A stretch of 64,000 nucleotides of DNA from Clostridia bacterium (GTDB lineage Bacteria; Bacillota_A; Clostridia; Christensenellales; Aristaeellaceae), in NCBI GenBank assembly GCA_017399225.1, contig JAFQEB010000116.1, positions 1 to 64,000 on the forward strand, written 5' to 3'. The notes below the pieces were generated by a model, which was not told where the DNA came from, made no database searches, and was given only the letters and a program-made list of their open reading frames with translations. This document shows positions 42,834 to 51,212 of this stretch, in pieces; position 1 is the first letter of the stretch; each line of letters begins with the position of its first letter. A program made the position numbers and the translations under genes.

Positions 42834-44101
42834 GTCTTATCCTTCTTCTTGAACAGGTATTCATCGACCTTCTTGACGATCTCGTCGGAGATGGTGCGCT
42901 CGATGGGGAACAGCTCCGCACCGTCCACCCGCTTTGCGAACATCAGCGCCTGCTGCAGGGTGATATCGAGAGCCTCGGCGCTGAGGTAGCCGCTCTTCAA
43001 GTTGTCGCGGCGGTCATGGATGTAGCCTGCGCCGGGCACGCCAAAGCGCAGCAGGTTGACCGCAGGCACGCCCTTATCCGCAAAGGGAATGCAGTCGGAG
43101 GAGTAGATATCCAGCTTGGTCTCGCAGGCGATGCCGGCCTCGCGCATGAGGGCGTCCACATAGCCCACGGCCTTTTCGGTGGCCAGTACCGGCGCCACGT
43201 TCTTGCCAAGGATCGGGGCCGCCACGTCGATGTTGATCATCAGCACATGCTTCTTAAGCTCGTCCTCATGGGCCTTGACCCAGGCCTTGGAGCCCAGCAG
43301 GCCCTGCTCCTCGGAGCCGTACCAGTTGAACTTCATGGTGCGGGCAGGCTTGTGCTCGGCAAAGTAGCGCAGCAGCTCCATGATGATGACGGAGCCGGAC
43401 ATGTTGTCGTACACGCCGGTGGAGAAGTAGACGCTGTCATAGTGGGCGCCGAAGGAGATGATCTCGTCCGGCTTTTCCGTGCCCTCGATGACCGCGCAGA
43501 CGTTGCGGCTGGTGCCCTCGTAGTCCTCAGCGGTCAGCTCGATGTGCATCTTTGTCGCGCCTCTGCGGACGATCTCAGCAGCGTCCATGGTGCGCAGGTG
43601 CAGGGCCGTGCAGGGGCCGACTTCCTCGGTGAGCACCTCGCGGAGCTTGCGGATATCGCAGTCCGTTTCGCTGCGACGGTCGAGGGTCGTGCCGTCAAAG
43701 GTCAGGATGGCAGCCACGCCGGCCTTCATCAGCTTCTCGTAGGCCTTTTTGCCCAGGCGGCCGTTGATCATGACGGCCTTGCCCTTCACGCGGGAGAGGT
43801 GAGCGTCCTCCACGCCCTCAGCGTAGTAGAACTCCAGATCCACGCCGCCCTCGGGGGTGGACAGGCCGCGCTCATAGCCGGTGCACTCGTACTCCTTGAC
43901 GTAGGGCTCGGTGACGACCAGCTTTGCATGGCTGACCCGGCCGCAGGCGACGGGGAATTCCTCGATGCGGGCCTCGGCGCCGGTGGACAGGGCGACCTCC
44001 AGCAGGCGCTCGGCAGCCTGCTTCTCGGCCTCGGAGCAGCTGACGCGCTCGTAGGCCAGCTCCTTCAAAAGAGAAAATGCACGATGGGCAGAAACCTTCA
44101 T
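42830..44101 (-). CDS. M28-family zinc aminopeptidase
   Basis: A 423-residue metallopeptidase with a PA-like insert (about 90-190) and the two-zinc catalytic domain. Candidate ligands and catalytic residues are His in GAHYDSV, Asp in GVYDNMSG, Glu-Glu in GSEEQGLLGS, Asp in NIDV and His in YIHDRRDN. No signal peptide is visible, so it may act in the cytoplasm. Likely removes N-terminal residues from peptides. It has its own promoter and is coupled to a small membrane protein. Confidence 0.9.
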   Translation of the reverse strand: MKVSAHRAFSLLKELAYERVSCSEAEKQAAERLLEVALSTGAEARIEEFPVACGRVSHAKLVVTEPYVKEYECTGYERGLSTPEGGVDLEFYYAEGVEDAHLSRVKGKAVMINGRLGKKAYEKLMKAGVAAILTFDGTTLDRRSETDCDIRKLREVLTEEVGPCTALHLRTMDAAEIVRRGATKMHIELTAEDYEGTSRNVCAVIEGTEKPDEIISFGAHYDSVYFSTGVYDNMSGSVIIMELLRYFAEHKPARTMKFNWYGSEEQGLLGSKAWVKAHEDELKKHVLMINIDVAAPILGKNVAPVLATEKAVGYVDALMREAGIACETKLDIYSSDCIPFADKGVPAVNLLRFGVPGAGYIHDRRDNLKSGYLSAEALDITLQQALMFAKRVDGAELFPIERTISDEIVKKVDEYLFKKKDKT

Positions 44102-44130
44102 ATTGTGAGCCTCCTCGGTGTGTTTTTCAC

Positions 44131-44159
44131 ATTATACAACCGTTTTGCTGCAATTTCAA
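44131..44159 (-). promoter_or_regulatory. Promoter of the M28 peptidase gene
   Basis: Minus-strand -35 TTGAAA (44159-44154), 17-bp spacer, -10 TATAAT (44136-44131). Confidence 0.7.
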
Positions 44160-44173
44160 GTGTAGGCCGCACA

Positions 44174-44203
44174 TTGACGACGCCTGTCCGGCTGTGCTAT
44201 CAT
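44174..44203 (+). promoter_or_regulatory. Promoter of the PH-like membrane protein gene
   Basis: -35 TTGACG (44174-44179), 18-bp spacer, -10 TATCAT (44198-44203). Confidence 0.55.
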
Positions 44204-44222
44204 GTCGGCGGAGGTGCATTTT

Positions 44223-44702
44223 ATGAATAAGCCTGTTCGTCGCATCCGCAGCTTTCTGCTGCCCTCTGCCATATGGGCTGTAGCAATCATCGCAGCGGTG
44301 ATCGGAATCGTCTTCCGTAGCCGGTGGGAGCGCCTGGGTAACCTGTCCACCGACGATGTTATCGTATTGGCAGCCTGCATGGGGCTCGCGATGATCATGT
44401 TCGCCATCATCGCCAGCTTCCGCCTTGTGATCGACGAAAGGGGCGCGACCCAACATGCGGGATTCAACAACCGTGTGCACATCCCGTGGAATGAGGTGCG
44501 CTCCGTGACCGTTGCACGCCTCTTCAATGGGCGGAGGATGATCTTCATCTCCCGCGTCAAAGAACCCGTGCTGCAGCCAAAAACGCAGGAGGAAGTCCGA
44601 CTGAACCGCCAGAAAACCCTTGGCCTTGAATACTCGCGCAAACGCCTGGACTGCATCCGGCAGTACTGGCAGGGCGACGTACGCGATTTGACCCGCACAT
44701 GA
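44223..44702 (+). CDS. Membrane protein with PH-like domain, function unknown
   Basis: A 159-residue protein with two N-terminal helices (about 15-35, 50-70) followed by a short beta-rich region resembling bacterial PH (YdbT/DUF304-like) domains ([30 protein letters not shown]). The ATG at 44223 follows GGAGGTG. Transcribed just ahead of fhs but separated from it by a promoter. Confidence 0.7.
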   Translation: MNKPVRRIRSFLLPSAIWAVAIIAAVIGIVFRSRWERLGNLSTDDVIVLAACMGLAMIMFAIIASFRLVIDERGATQHAGFNNRVHIPWNEVRSVTVARLFNGRRMIFISRVKEPVLQPKTQEEVRLNRQKTLGLEYSRKRLDCIRQYWQGDVRDLTRT

Positions 44703-44744
44703 CCGGAAACCTAACCAAAATTCCTGTATTCATACCCACAGGTC

Positions 44745-44773
44745 TTGCAAATCACGCACAATTCCGCTATAAT
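44745..44773 (+). promoter_or_regulatory. Promoter of fhs
   Basis: -35 TTGCAA (44745-44750), 17-bp spacer, consensus -10 TATAAT (44768-44773). Confidence 0.75.
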
Positions 44774-44818
44774 GGGTTGGATTGTTCACCAAACGACATC
44801 ATGAAGGAGCGATTCGAC

Positions 44819-46486
44819 ATGCCTACGGATATTCAGATCGCACAGGCTGCCACTGCGCAGCGCATCGATGATATTGCCCGCGCCGCCGGGATCCCCGAGG
44901 AGGCGCTCTACCCCTATGGCCGCTATGTGGCCAAGGTCGATCCCCTCAAGGTGGAGGGCGAGAAGAAGGCCAAGCTGATCCTCGTCACCGCCATCAACCC
45001 CACCCCTGCGGGCGAGGGCAAGACCACCGTGTCCGTGGGCCTGGCGGACGGCATGACAAAAATCGGCAAGAAAGCCATGCTGGCCCTGCGCGAGCCCTCC
45101 CTCGGCCCGGTGTTCGGCGTCAAGGGCGGCGCGACCGGCGGCGGCTATGCTCAGGTGCTGCCCATGGAGTCGATCAACCTGCACTTCACCGGCGACCTGC
45201 ACGCCATCACTGCTGCCAATAACCTGCTGGCTGCCATGGTTGACAACCACATCCAGCAGGGCAACAAGCTGGGCATCGACCCCCGTCAGGTTTCCTGGCG
45301 CCGCTGCCTGGACGTGAATGACCGTCAGCTGCGCTCCATCACCTCTGGCCTGGGCGGCAAGATGAACGGTATGCCCCGCGAGGACGGCTTTGACATCACC
45401 GCGGCCAGCGAGGTCATGGCGGTGTTCTGCCTGGCGAAGGACCTGAATGACCTGAAGGCCCGCCTTGCCCGCCTGCAGGTGGCCCGCACCTTTGCCGGTA
45501 CTCCCGTGACCGCCGGCGACCTGAATGCCCAGGGCGCGATGGCTGCCCTGCTGCGCGACGCCATCCAGCCCAACCTGGTTCAAACGATCGACGGCACCCC
45601 CTGCCTGATGCACGGCGGCCCCTTCGCCAATATCGCCCACGGCTGCAACTCCGTCATCGCCACCACCACCGCCATGAAGCTGGCGGATTATGTGGTGACC
45701 GAGGCCGGCTTCGGCGCTGACCTGGGCGCGGAGAAGTTCCTGGACATCAAGTGCCGCATGAGCGGCCTGTGGCCTGACGCGGTGGTGCTGGTTGCGACCA
45801 TCCGCGCGCTGAAGAGCCACGGCGGCGTGCTGAAGGCCGATCTGGGCAAGGAGAACGTCGAGGCCGTGAAGGCCGGTCTTTCCAACCTGCTGGCCCATAT
45901 CGACCACATCCGCAACGTGTGGAAGCGCCCGGTCATCGTGGCCATGAACCGCTTCATCACCGACACCGAGGCCGAGATGGCTGCCCTGCGCGAGGCCTGC
46001 GAGGCTGCTGGCGCGCCCGTTGAGCTGTGCGACGGCTGGGCCAAGGGCGGCGAAGGCGTGAAGGAGCTGGCAGCGCTCGTCTGCGACACCGTCGACAAGC
46101 AGGAGAAGGCCGAGCCCTCCTTCACCTATACCGACGACCTGTCCCTGGCGGACAAGATCCGCGCAGTGGCGACGAAGATCTACGGCGCGAAGGACGTGGT
46201 CTTTACCGGCAGCGTCCTCAAGCAGCTGAGCAATTTTGAGGCTGAAGGCTGGGCGAAGGCGCCGGTTTGCATCGCCAAGACCCAGTATTCCTTCTCCGAT
46301 AACCCCAAGGCCCTGGGTGCGCCCACCGGCTATACCCTGACCATCCGCCAGGTGCGCCTCAACGCCGGCGCGGGCTTCATCGTGGCCTTTGCGGGCGACA
46401 TCATCGCCATGCCCGGCCTGCCCAAGGTGCCCGCCGCCGAGGGCATCGACGTCACCGAAGACGGCGTCATCACCGGTCTGTTCTGA
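44819..46486 (+). CDS. fhs: Formate--tetrahydrofolate ligase
   Basis: Makes 10-formyl-THF from formate, THF and ATP; feeds purine synthesis and, in acetogens, the methyl branch of the Wood-Ljungdahl pathway. 555 residues, normal. Diagnostic blocks: [20 protein letters not shown] (ATP loop), [20 protein letters not shown] and FNxxxANGF-type substrate region ([14 protein letters not shown]). The ATG follows AAGGAG. Single gene with its own promoter and terminator; no other acetogenesis gene is in view. Confidence 0.97.
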   Translation: MPTDIQIAQAATAQRIDDIARAAGIPEEALYPYGRYVAKVDPLKVEGEKKAKLILVTAINPTPAGEGKTTVSVGLADGMTKIGKKAMLALREPSLGPVFGVKGGATGGGYAQVLPMESINLHFTGDLHAITAANNLLAAMVDNHIQQGNKLGIDPRQVSWRRCLDVNDRQLRSITSGLGGKMNGMPREDGFDITAASEVMAVFCLAKDLNDLKARLARLQVARTFAGTPVTAGDLNAQGAMAALLRDAIQPNLVQTIDGTPCLMHGGPFANIAHGCNSVIATTTAMKLADYVVTEAGFGADLGAEKFLDIKCRMSGLWPDAVVLVATIRALKSHGGVLKADLGKENVEAVKAGLSNLLAHIDHIRNVWKRPVIVAMNRFITDTEAEMAALREACEAAGAPVELCDGWAKGGEGVKELAALVCDTVDKQEKAEPSFTYTDDLSLADKIRAVATKIYGAKDVVFTGSVLKQLSNFEAEGWAKAPVCIAKTQYSFSDNPKALGAPTGYTLTIRQVRLNAGAGFIVAFAGDIIAMPGLPKVPAAEGIDVTEDGVITGLF

Positions 46487-46498
46487 TTTTGACATGAT

Positions 46499-46537
46499 AA
46501 AGCCGCAGGAAGCAGCAATGCCTCCTGCGGCTTTTTT
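46499..46537 (+). terminator. Terminator of fhs
   Basis: Stem AAAGCCGCAGGA / TCCTGCGGCTTT (46499-46510, 46523-46534) followed by T's. Confidence 0.9.
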
Positions 46538-46609
46538 GTTGTGGGGCTTTCCTTTGAGGAAAGGTGATGGCGATTGTTTGCCTGAATTGATGTTGCAAAG
46601 ATGTGAGGG

Positions 46610-46753
46610 AGACCTCATCCGTCACCGCGCAAGCGCGGCGCCACTTTCCCCAGTGGGGAGTTGCCCGGAACGGGCAAAGGTTCCGGAGCGAAGCGGAGGC
46701 GTATGGTGGCCGAGCAAGGGACAACGTCCCCGCAGCGAGTTCGGATGAGGTCT
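46610..46753. mobile_element. Small non-coding element with terminal inverted repeats
   Basis: A 144-bp segment bounded by perfect 12-bp inverted repeats AGACCTCATCCG / CGGATGAGGTCT. The interior is a chain of hairpins: CCGCGC-AA-GCGCGG (approximately), TTCCCC-AGT-GGGGA, TTGCCCG-GAA-CGGGCAA and GGGACAACGTCCC. It encodes nothing evident and looks like a miniature inverted-repeat element. No target duplication was identified. Confidence 0.65.
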
Positions 46754-46946
46754 TCGCTGGTGCGTGCCTGTGTTATGTAAAGGAGCCCTCTCATCTGCTT
46801 CGCGGGAGGAGGCAGGCAATTCGGGTTCCCTATGCTCCCTATGTTACCTATGCCCTCCGGGGGCACCTATCGGTTATTATAGCAGAAATCAGCTAAAAAG
46901 TCAATACATAGGGGTACATACGTTCTCTTATATTTCTGTTACAAAA
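46754..46946. repeat. Intergenic stretch with short tandem repeats
   Basis: No gene seen. Part of a dispersed repeat (GGAGCCCTCTCATCTG near 46782) is followed by a 9-base tandem pattern (CCCTATGCT, CCCTATGTT, ACCTATGCC; 46829-46857) and an AT-rich run up to the phased repeats. Confidence 0.5.
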
Positions 46947-47003
46947 CTGGCACCGACTGGCAAAGATTAGCACGGATTAGCACAGATTAGCTTGCATTAT
47001 CAC
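46945..47003. repeat. Helically phased 10-bp direct repeats
   Basis: Six units at a 10-bp period: ACTGGCA, ACTGGCA, GATTAGCA, GATTAGCA, GATTAGC, CATTATCA, the core GATTAGCAC at 46965 and 46975 being exact. They stop at, and partly overlap, the -35 box of the promoter at 46992. One repeat per helical turn places every copy on the same DNA face, as expected for cooperative protein binding or DNA bending. Confidence 0.7.
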
Positions 47004-47020
47004 GAAAACTGTGCTATTAT
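46992..47020 (+). promoter_or_regulatory. Promoter of the CHC2 zinc-finger gene
   Basis: -35 TTGCAT (46992-46997), 17-bp spacer, -10 TATTAT (47015-47020), about 48 bp before the TTG start. Confidence 0.65.
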
Positions 47021-47067
47021 GGTATCGTAAAGCAATGGGAACAAACGTTCCTTTGGAGGTGACAGGA

Positions 47068-47661
47068 TTGACGGTTTTCGAAGCGGCAAAGGAGGCTTCC
47101 TGCGTGGAGGCGGCGCTGAAGCTGGGGCTGAGGGGCAAGCGCACGAGCACTGACAGAGGCGTTTTCAGCTGCCCACTGCATGTGGACAATACGCCCAGCC
47201 TGGTCTGCTACGACGAAAACAGCCACTTCCACTGCTTCTCCTGCAGGAAGCACGGGGACGCGACCGACCTGTACGCGATGACGCTGGGGCTGCGGCCTTA
47301 TCATGCGGCACAGCGGGTTTGCGGGGATTTCGGGCTGCAATGGGATCATGGGGCCAGCCGCCCCATCGTCCCGGAGGTTCCCCGGACGCCCAGCGCGGAG
47401 GCCAATGTGATCACCGGTCTTTGCCGGGCGTGGAAGCAGCTCCTGCTGCAGATCGCAAAGAGGGAGCTGGAGGAAGCGGCTATCCGCCTGGATGAGCTGA
47501 AAACGCCGTCCGCACCGGGCTGGAACATGAACCTGATGCGGACCGTGCGCTTCCAGGATGAATACAACCGGGTGTACGCCATGGGTCTGGGCGACATGCT
47601 GGAGATGATCAAGGAAGACCTGAAGACAACGAACAAGGAGAGATATGATGGAACTGCCTGA
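47068..47661 (+). CDS. Stand-alone CHC2 zinc-finger (primase-type) protein
   Basis: A 197-residue protein whose N-terminal half is a DnaG-type CHC2 zinc finger: CPLH and, 20 residues later, CFSC (motif FHCFSCRKHGDATDLY). In primases this domain binds template DNA. The catalytic TOPRIM domain is absent; the remaining 100 residues are predicted helical with no recognised fold. The start is a TTG 9 bases after GGAGG; an ATG 33 bases upstream (47035) has no site. A small protein gene overlaps its end. Possible roles: a DNA-binding partner of a helicase or a domesticated mobile-element protein. Confidence 0.75.
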   Translation: MTVFEAAKEASCVEAALKLGLRGKRTSTDRGVFSCPLHVDNTPSLVCYDENSHFHCFSCRKHGDATDLYAMTLGLRPYHAAQRVCGDFGLQWDHGASRPIVPEVPRTPSAEANVITGLCRAWKQLLLQIAKRELEEAAIRLDELKTPSAPGWNMNLMRTVRFQDEYNRVYAMGLGDMLEMIKEDLKTTNKERYDGTA

Positions 47662-47833
47662 ACGACTGCCCAGCGCCAGCCCCGGAGCCTTCCGGAGCCT
47701 GCTGAATCACCTGCGGGAGACCGGGGAGACCAGCCTGTACGGCGTGGAGTTCTCCGACCTGACGGATGAGCAGGTGGCCCTGGTGCTGACCGTACTTTGC
47801 GACAACGCGAAAAAGACCCTTCCGGCTTCGTGA
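47645..47833 (+). CDS. Small protein coupled to the CHC2 protein
   Basis: A 62-residue product (start region MMELPERLPSASPGAF; either of two consecutive ATGs) that overlaps the CHC2 gene by 17 bases and has AAGGAG before the start. No family recognised; acidic, probably helical (SLLNHLRETGETSLYGVEFSD). The overlap and ribosome site support translation. Confidence 0.55.
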   Translation: MMELPERLPSASPGAFRSLLNHLRETGETSLYGVEFSDLTDEQVALVLTVLCDNAKKTLPAS

Positions 47834-47952
47834 CGGACAAGGGCCTCCCCTTCAGGCCCGGGAGCGCGGGCGCTATATCCGCCGCTCCGGGCGAGGGTAC
47901 ATTTCCAAATTGTAAAAATCGCCGGAAGCGCCAATTTCCGCCGTTCTGCCTC

Positions 47953-47981
47953 TTGCAGGGGCGGGCGGCGGATGCTATAAT
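47953..47981 (+). promoter_or_regulatory. Promoter of the vanW-sfsA genes
   Basis: -35 TTGCAG (47953-47958), 17-bp spacer, -10 TATAAT (47976-47981). Confidence 0.65.
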
Positions 47982-48022
47982 GTAGGATGTATATTTGTGT
48001 ATTCAAGGGAGGAGTCCCCTTT

Positions 48023-49192
48023 ATGCTGAAGCGTTTGACTGCCCTGCTGCTGCTCCTGTGTATGCTGCCCGCCCTGCCGGCCCTGGGCGACGAGGAGAAG
48101 GAAGAGATCATCATGCCCGAGGTGGTGCCGCGGGGCGAGAACGGCGAGAATCAGTTCATCGTGCCCATCGGGTTTGACGACAACAACCTGCCCCAGCCCA
48201 TGGGCCCGATCTATCAGGACAAGACGCTGAAGGACTTCAACAAGAAATCCCCGGCGCTGTACACCTGCCGGATGATGAAGAACACCAGCGGCTATGTTGA
48301 CCGCAGCATCGAGGCAGACCGCGTGTACCGCACCAAGCGCGAGGGCGAACGGGGCGAGGTGCTGCACCTGGATCCCCTGTGGGCGATCATCCGCTACGAC
48401 GGCAAGCTGGCCTACGTCAAGCGCCACCGCATCTACGAGGTGGAATCCCTTGACCGGGAGAACATCTCCCCCTACGGCGTGCAGAAGCCGCAGTATGTGG
48501 CCACCACCAAGGCGGAGACCGAGGTGCACGTCTCCATGAGCCACGACGATATGTGCTGGGTGGTGCTCAAGCCCGGCACCAAGCTGACGGTGTGGAAGAT
48601 CATCGACGGCTGGGCCGTGGTCATCTACTGGCGCACCTACGCCTACATCGACATCAACGACCTGACCGACCTGGTGCGCGTCTCCCCCACCGATGAAGCG
48701 CTGAACGACGATACCCCCATCGCGGGCTACACCTCCTTCTACAAGATGGTGGACACGGAGAAGAACGCCAACCGCCTGGTGAACATCGCCATCGGCTGCC
48801 GGCGCATGTCCGTGGTGCTTGAGCCCGGGGAGAGCTTCAACTGCAACGCGCAGATGGGCCCCTACAGCCAGGAGAACGGCTACCTCGTGGCCGGCACCCT
48901 CAACGACGGCGAATCCAGCGAGGGCTACGGCGGCGGCACCTGCCAGGTGTCCTCGACGATCTACAACGCCCTTCTGCAGCTGCCGGGAGTGAAGATCCTG
49001 CAGCGGCGCGCTCACGGCGAAAACGGCGCCCCCTACCTCCCCCACGGCGTGGATGCGGCGGTGGGCAACGACAGCCTGAACCTGCGCTTCCGCAACGATT
49101 ACGACTTCCCCATCCGCCTGGAGGGCAACACCTCCTCCGACGGCGCGCTGTGCTGGCTGATCTACCGCGCGGACATTGAGGAAGCGAAATGA
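48023..49192 (+). CDS. Secreted VanW-family protein
   Basis: A 389-residue exported protein: Sec signal peptide (about 1-21, LTALLLLLCMLPALPALG), two SH3-like beta segments (about 80-220, e.g. VWKIIDGWAVVIYW), and a C-terminal VanW domain with LEPGESFNCNAQMGPYSQENGY and YGGGTCQVSSTIYNALL. VanW proteins accompany some vancomycin clusters and occur widely in Clostridia as wall-associated proteins of unknown biochemistry; no other van gene is present. The ATG follows GGGAGG; its stop overlaps sfsA. Confidence 0.9.
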   Translation: MLKRLTALLLLLCMLPALPALGDEEKEEIIMPEVVPRGENGENQFIVPIGFDDNNLPQPMGPIYQDKTLKDFNKKSPALYTCRMMKNTSGYVDRSIEADRVYRTKREGERGEVLHLDPLWAIIRYDGKLAYVKRHRIYEVESLDRENISPYGVQKPQYVATTKAETEVHVSMSHDDMCWVVLKPGTKLTVWKIIDGWAVVIYWRTYAYIDINDLTDLVRVSPTDEALNDDTPIAGYTSFYKMVDTEKNANRLVNIAIGCRRMSVVLEPGESFNCNAQMGPYSQENGYLVAGTLNDGESSEGYGGGTCQVSSTIYNALLQLPGVKILQRRAHGENGAPYLPHGVDAAVGNDSLNLRFRNDYDFPIRLEGNTSSDGALCWLIYRADIEEAK

Positions 49193-49875
49193 TCCTTTAT
49201 CACAACTTGACCCGATGCAGGTTTCTGTACCGGGTCAATCGCTTTATTGCCCGGTGCGAGGTGGATGGCACAGAGGTACCGGTGCATGTGAAAAACACCG
49301 GCCGCCTGGGAGAGCTGCTGACCCCCGGCGCGGAGTGCTTTGTGACGGCCGGGAGCAATCCTGCCCGCAAGACCGCCTGGGATCTGGTGGCGGTGATGAA
49401 GGACGGGCGGGTCATCAACATCGACAGCCAGGCCTGCAACCCCATCGCCCGGGAATGGATCGAGCGCGGCGGCTGGGGCGAGGGCGTGACCGGCCTGCGG
49501 AGCGAGGTGACCCACGGGGACTCCCGCTACGATTTCGCCTACGAACGGGGCGGACGGCCGGGGCTGATCGAGGTCAAGGGCGTGACCCTCTTTGACGAGG
49601 CAGGAACGGCCCTCTTCCCGGACGCGCCCACTCAGCGCGGGGTGAAGCACCTGCAAGGGCTGGCCCGGGCAGCCCGGGAAGGCATGGAATGCGGCGTCTG
49701 CTTCGTTATACAGAGGGAGGACGTCAAATGCCTGCGGCCCAATGACGCGACGCACCCCGCCTTCGGGCAGGCGCTGCGGGAGGCGCAGGAGGCCGGGGTA
49801 CGCATTGTGGCGGCGGTGTGCCGCGTGGCCCCGGAGGGCGCGGAGATCGTGGGGACGGTTCCGGTTTGGCTGTGA
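49189..49875 (+). CDS. sfsA: SfsA family DNA/RNA nuclease
   Basis: A 228-residue protein of the SfsA family (sugar fermentation stimulation), recently described as nucleic-acid-binding or nuclease-like, with a PD-(D/E)xK-type core (SRYDFAYERGGRPGLIEVKGV). The N-terminal OB-like part (RRNRFL-type, here YRVNRFIARCEVDG, then VKNTGRLGELL) fits. Overlaps the vanW-family gene by four bases. Confidence 0.93.
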   Translation: MILYHNLTRCRFLYRVNRFIARCEVDGTEVPVHVKNTGRLGELLTPGAECFVTAGSNPARKTAWDLVAVMKDGRVINIDSQACNPIAREWIERGGWGEGVTGLRSEVTHGDSRYDFAYERGGRPGLIEVKGVTLFDEAGTALFPDAPTQRGVKHLQGLARAAREGMECGVCFVIQREDVKCLRPNDATHPAFGQALREAQEAGVRIVAAVCRVAPEGAEIVGTVPVWL

Positions 49876-49957
49876 TGGTCAGCCCGGCAATGCCCCTGAT
49901 GACGTTGGCAGTCTGTAGGCTCCCCCCTTACCAGCAGTCTGGTCATTGCAGCGGGGC

Positions 49958-50165
49958 GGGCGACCAATGGTCGCCCCTACAGGGAGCACAGGGGCCTGCG
50001 CAACCCAAAGCCTCCCTCCTTGAGGGAGGTGGCATCGCGCTTGCGCGATGACGGTGGGAGCCCGCCGCAGACTTCCTTTGCATGGTCATGCGCGCTGGGA
50101 AGCAATCCCTCAGCCCCTTCGGGGCAGCTCCCTTTACACAAGGGAGCCTTTGCTGGCGCCGCAAC
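49958..50165. repeat. Cluster of dispersed palindromic repeats
   Basis: Fills most of the gap between sfsA and the CHAP gene. In order: GGGCGACC-AAT-GGTCGCCC (49958-49976), CCTCCCTC-CTT-GAGGGAGG with CATCGCGC-TT-GCGCGATG (about 50002-50050), and GCCCC-TTCG-GGGC followed by CTCCCTT..AAGGGAG (about 50114-50150). The same modules occur at 20107-20179 and 20757-20820. No gene or promoter was recognised. Confidence 0.65.
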
Positions 50166-50268
50166 CTGGCGCGTTCCTTGCCGCTTGCTCGTACTGCCGC
50201 AAGAAAACCAGCCAATACCTCCCTGCAAAATACTTTGTTCATCTATCCCCCTGTAAAGGAGCGTCTGC

Positions 50269-51177
50269 ATGAAGCGTTTACTGATCCTGTTGACCCTGCT
50301 GGCACTGCTGGCGGCACTCCCTGCCCATGCGGAAGAAACGGTGCTGCGTCCCCAGTGGCGCGTGCCGGATTATGTGACGAAGCTGCTGGAGATCGCAGGG
50401 GCCGAGGTGGGCTACAGCGAGGGGCCCCACGGCTACAGCAAATACGGCGAATACTGGGGCGATCCCTATGCCCAGTGGTGCGCCGAGTACCTGTGCTGGT
50501 GCGTCGATCAGGTGGACAAGACCCACGGCACCGAGCTTTTGCACAATGTGTATCCCCTCTACTCCGGCCAGAACACCGGTATGCGCTGGTTCATCCGGGA
50601 GGGACGCTTCATCGCCCGCAACGGCAACCTGGAAAGCTGGGGCTACCAGTGGATCAAGGGCGCGGAGGAGTTCATCAAGGCCGGCGAGTACATCCCCCAG
50701 CCCGGCGACTGGGTGTTCTTCACCTGGACCAGCGACACGGATACCGACCATGTGGCCATGGTGGAATACTGCACGCAGGACGAACACGGCAACGTGTCGC
50801 TCCACTGCCTGGAGGGCAACAACCCCAATTCCGTCGCCCGGGTCACCTATGCCATCTCGGACAAGAAGATCCTGGGCTACGGCACGGTGCATGACGTGGC
50901 GGACTGGACGATGCGCCAGGGCAACAGCGGCGAAAAGGTGCGCCAGCTGCAGGAGAAGCTGGTCTACCTGGGGCTGCTGCCGGAGGGCAGCGCGGACGGC
51001 GTCTACGGCACGGCCACGGCTGACGCCATCACCGGCTTCCAGCAGGCGAACGGCCTGAAGGTGCTGGGCATCGCCAACCTCGAGACCCAGAAGGCCCTGA
51101 ACAAGGCTTACCAGAAGAAGGTGGATTCCGACCCGGCCATGTGGGCCGTGATCGACGACGAGGACTGGGAGGATTGA
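50269..51177 (+). CDS. Secreted CHAP hydrolase with peptidoglycan-binding domain
   Basis: A 302-residue exported cell-wall hydrolase. Signal peptide (about 1-21, cleaved near AHAEE), CHAP amidase/endopeptidase domain with the catalytic Cys in AQWCAEYLCWC and His in TDHVAMVEYC (about 30-205), then a PG_binding_1 domain (about 220-285, GNSGEKVRQLQEKLVYLGLL). Probably cleaves peptide stems or amide bonds of peptidoglycan. AAAGGAG precedes the ATG. Followed at 35 bp by the pyrophosphatase gene. Confidence 0.9.
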   Translation: MKRLLILLTLLALLAALPAHAEETVLRPQWRVPDYVTKLLEIAGAEVGYSEGPHGYSKYGEYWGDPYAQWCAEYLCWCVDQVDKTHGTELLHNVYPLYSGQNTGMRWFIREGRFIARNGNLESWGYQWIKGAEEFIKAGEYIPQPGDWVFFTWTSDTDTDHVAMVEYCTQDEHGNVSLHCLEGNNPNSVARVTYAISDKKILGYGTVHDVADWTMRQGNSGEKVRQLQEKLVYLGLLPEGSADGVYGTATADAITGFQQANGLKVLGIANLETQKALNKAYQKKVDSDPAMWAVIDDEDWED

Positions 51178-51212
51178 TCTCCCCGCCCGATACACAAGGA
51201 GGCGCGTTCACC

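Noticed and set aside
44819..46486. Acetogenesis (Wood-Ljungdahl) locus suggested by fhs
   Set aside because: fhs stands alone between unrelated genes and is also used for one-carbon supply in non-acetogens.
46610..46990. Plasmid replication origin with iterons plus primase
   Set aside because: All surrounding genes are chromosomal housekeeping genes and no replication initiator or partition gene is present.
46945..47003. CRISPR array
   Set aside because: The repeats are 10-bp units in direct succession with no spacers, and no cas gene is present.
48023..49192. Vancomycin-resistance cluster suggested by the VanW domain
   Set aside because: No vanHAX, vanS or vanR gene is nearby; VanW-domain proteins are widespread outside resistance clusters.
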